From assembly GCA_013911625.1 (NCBI GenBank), contig JACESW010000051.1:1-8005 (forward strand): a stretch of 8,005 bases of DNA, read 5' to 3'. Each line of letters starts with the position of its first letter. Positions within the stretch are counted from its first letter, which is position 1. The notes under the pieces were generated by a model, which saw only the letters and a list, made by a program, of their open reading frames with translations, made no database searches and had not been told where the DNA came from. Position numbers and translations under genes: made by a program. This DNA is from Cryomorphaceae bacterium. Lineage in GTDB: Bacteria; Bacteroidota; Bacteroidia; Flavobacteriales; Schleiferiaceae. Below are positions 7,045-8,005 of the stretch, one piece after another.

Positions 7045-7045
7045 T

Positions 7046-7417
7046 ATGGCTTTGAGAGAAGGGCAAGAAACTCATGACAACGGTAAAACACAAAATCTCC
7101 GAGGGTTCGGTTCCCGCCAGCTCCAGGGCATGTACGACAGTAAATCAAAAACATGGGAATGTCTTACGCCAGAGCAGATTGAAAGCACTTCTCAAACCCT
7201 TGCTGCTATATTGATTGAGTATAATCTATCAATTATGGACATATATCCCCATGAAGATGTTTCTGCAAAAACAGCTGGGGAAGGTGGGACTGTTCAAGAA
7301 GCAGTTATGGAAAGAACAAAAGAACTAGTTAATCCAATAATAAAACTAGAACGAAAAGAGATTAAACTTCCTCCAGTAGAACTTCCAACCCCTGAGATCA
7401 TTAAAAGCATATATTAA
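7046..7417 (+). CDS. C-terminal part of an Amidase_2-like N-acetylmuramoyl-L-alanine amidase, probably truncated
   Basis: The 123-residue product looks like the second half of a peptidoglycan amidase, an enzyme that cuts the bond between muramic acid and L-alanine. GFGSRQLQG (20-28) is followed by LTPEQIESTSQTLAAILIEYNL (40-61) and IYPHEDVSAKTAGEG (66-80). The last block aligns by eye with the Amidase_2 pattern GH-DV-PGRKTDPG, making H69 a likely zinc ligand, K75 the conserved lysine, and E79 a substitute where Asp or Cys is usual. The N-terminal half with the first zinc histidine is missing. The frame remains open without another ATG back to 6998, giving residues that read like a continuation (VKPYVYMALREGQ). 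This suggests a 5'-truncated gene fused to the repeat region. The C-terminal tail (100-123) is Pro- and Lys-rich. G+C is visibly lower than in mnmE. Family assignment is from pattern recall only. Confidence 0.5.
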   Translation: MALREGQETHDNGKTQNLRGFGSRQLQGMYDSKSKTWECLTPEQIESTSQTLAAILIEYNLSIMDIYPHEDVSAKTAGEGGTVQEAVMERTKELVNPIIKLERKEIKLPPVELPTPEIIKSIY

Positions 7418-7418
7418 T

Positions 7419-7820
7419 ATGAAATACTTATTTGTTTTAGTTACGAGCATATTATTCTTTTTCCCTAATAAGGAAATTGATCTAGGCAAAGGATTAAAGG
7501 CCGAGTTGTCATCATTTCAGAGAGTCCAGCCAGACTCCATTCAGGTAAAATTCAATGAATGCCTTGACTGGTCTATCAAACCTAGCCAAATTGAAGGCAT
7601 TCTTGATGTTATGCAAGAAGCAAATATTACTGAATACATGAATTATTGCTACTTCTACCCTTGTTACTATAAGTTGTCTGGTACGTATAAAGGTGAAGTG
7701 TGTGATATTGAAATTCGGTCAACTTCATCCGTAGTTATTCAGACTGAATTAAACACATATTACTATATTATGACTCATGATGACCCAAGATTTATTGTGG
7801 CGTGTGACTGTTGTGAATAG
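7419..7820 (+). CDS. Small exported Cys-rich protein, candidate immunity protein
   Basis: This 133-residue protein begins with a signal-peptide-like segment (MKYLFVLVTSILFFF, 1-15), so it is probably exported to the periplasm, though there is no lipobox cysteine. The mature part has seven cysteines: C48 (NEC), C77 and C82 (NYCYFYPCYY), C95, and a terminal cluster C129-D-C131-C132-E. The rest is mixed alpha/beta with no known enzymatic motif. Its ATG begins one base after the stop of the amidase-like gene, so the two are almost certainly translated from the same message. A small secreted protein directly behind a peptidoglycan-cutting domain is the usual arrangement of an effector and its periplasmic immunity protein. 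That role is inferred from position and the export signal, not from a recognised family. G+C is low (about 30% in the sampled line 7621-7680). Confidence 0.5.
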   Translation: MKYLFVLVTSILFFFPNKEIDLGKGLKAELSSFQRVQPDSIQVKFNECLDWSIKPSQIEGILDVMQEANITEYMNYCYFYPCYYKLSGTYKGEVCDIEIRSTSSVVIQTELNTYYYIMTHDDPRFIVACDCCE

Positions 7821-7846
7821 CCCATCTAGTATACATAACATATATT

Positions 7847-8005
7847 ATGAGTTATTTTGGTCAATCTGTTGAAAATGAGAACTTTAATGCTCTTGTGCCG
7901 ATAGAGCGCTTCTATCCGGATTTGGCCCCAAATACTGTCTCAAATGCAACATCTGAATCCTCTTCAGAACCCCTATTCCAAGGCACCCGAATCCTCTACT
8001 GGTAC
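7847..8005 (+). CDS. Unidentified protein, N-terminal fragment at the window edge
   Basis: An open frame begins at the ATG at 7847 and stays open for 53 codons to the end of the window. It starts MSYFGQSVENENFN, has a Ser/Thr/Asn-rich stretch (residues about 30-40) and ends PLFQGTRILYWY. It shows no signal peptide or membrane helix. It begins 26 bases after the candidate immunity gene on the same strand, so it may belong to the same transcript. I do not recognise the family with confidence. A cytoplasmically made, signal-less protein at this place would fit a secreted effector or a structural piece of a secretion device, and it could be the full-length relative of the truncated amidase upstream. 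That is speculation until the rest of the gene is read. Confidence 0.5.
   Translation, partial: MSYFGQSVENENFNALVPIERFYPDLAPNTVSNATSESSSEPLFQGTRILYWY

Overview
The window looks like chromosomal DNA of a member of the Bacteroidota, probably of the Flavobacteriales type. The evidence is the start of an S46-type dipeptidyl-peptidase, a DUF4369-like/TlpA lipoprotein, a degenerate BatA-like membrane protein next to fabG, the general lack of Shine-Dalgarno sequences, and TAnnTTTG promoter boxes. Most of it is ordinary housekeeping sequence at roughly 45-48% G+C in the lines I counted. The assignment below family level is a guess.

Layout. (1) Positions 1-1238: the first 40 codons of a secreted S46 peptidase on the minus strand, divergent from a thioredoxin-fold lipoprotein on the plus strand. 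(2) Positions 1235-4404: a tight minus-strand cluster read as zinc-ribbon membrane protein, SPOR-like membrane protein, fabG, then a VWA/BatA-like membrane protein. Gaps are 3 and 9 bases, followed by a one-base TGATG overlap. The last gene meets the lipoprotein gene tail to tail with a 4-base overlap and no room for a terminator. (3) Positions 4432-5355: sucD (succinyl-CoA synthetase alpha) with a clear intrinsic terminator and its own promoter box. (4) Positions 5463-6842: mnmE (tRNA modification GTPase), divergent from sucD, with a perfect -7 box only 4 bases before its ATG.

(5) The right end, 6843-8005, is different. Directly behind the 3' end of mnmE, a site known in gammaproteobacteria as an integration target for SGI1-type islands, lies a 200-base gene-free stretch packed with inverted copies of a TACCGAA/TTCGGTA motif. 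It is followed by A+T-richer genes (about 30-32% G+C in two sampled lines). These are the C-terminal part of an Amidase_2-like peptidoglycan amidase lacking its N-terminal half, a small exported Cys-rich protein starting one base later (a candidate immunity protein), and the beginning of another gene cut off by the window edge. I read this as the start of an accessory region, possibly an antibacterial effector/immunity locus. That reading is inference from motifs and layout, not established here.

I found no CRISPR array, tRNA, rRNA or complete insertion sequence.
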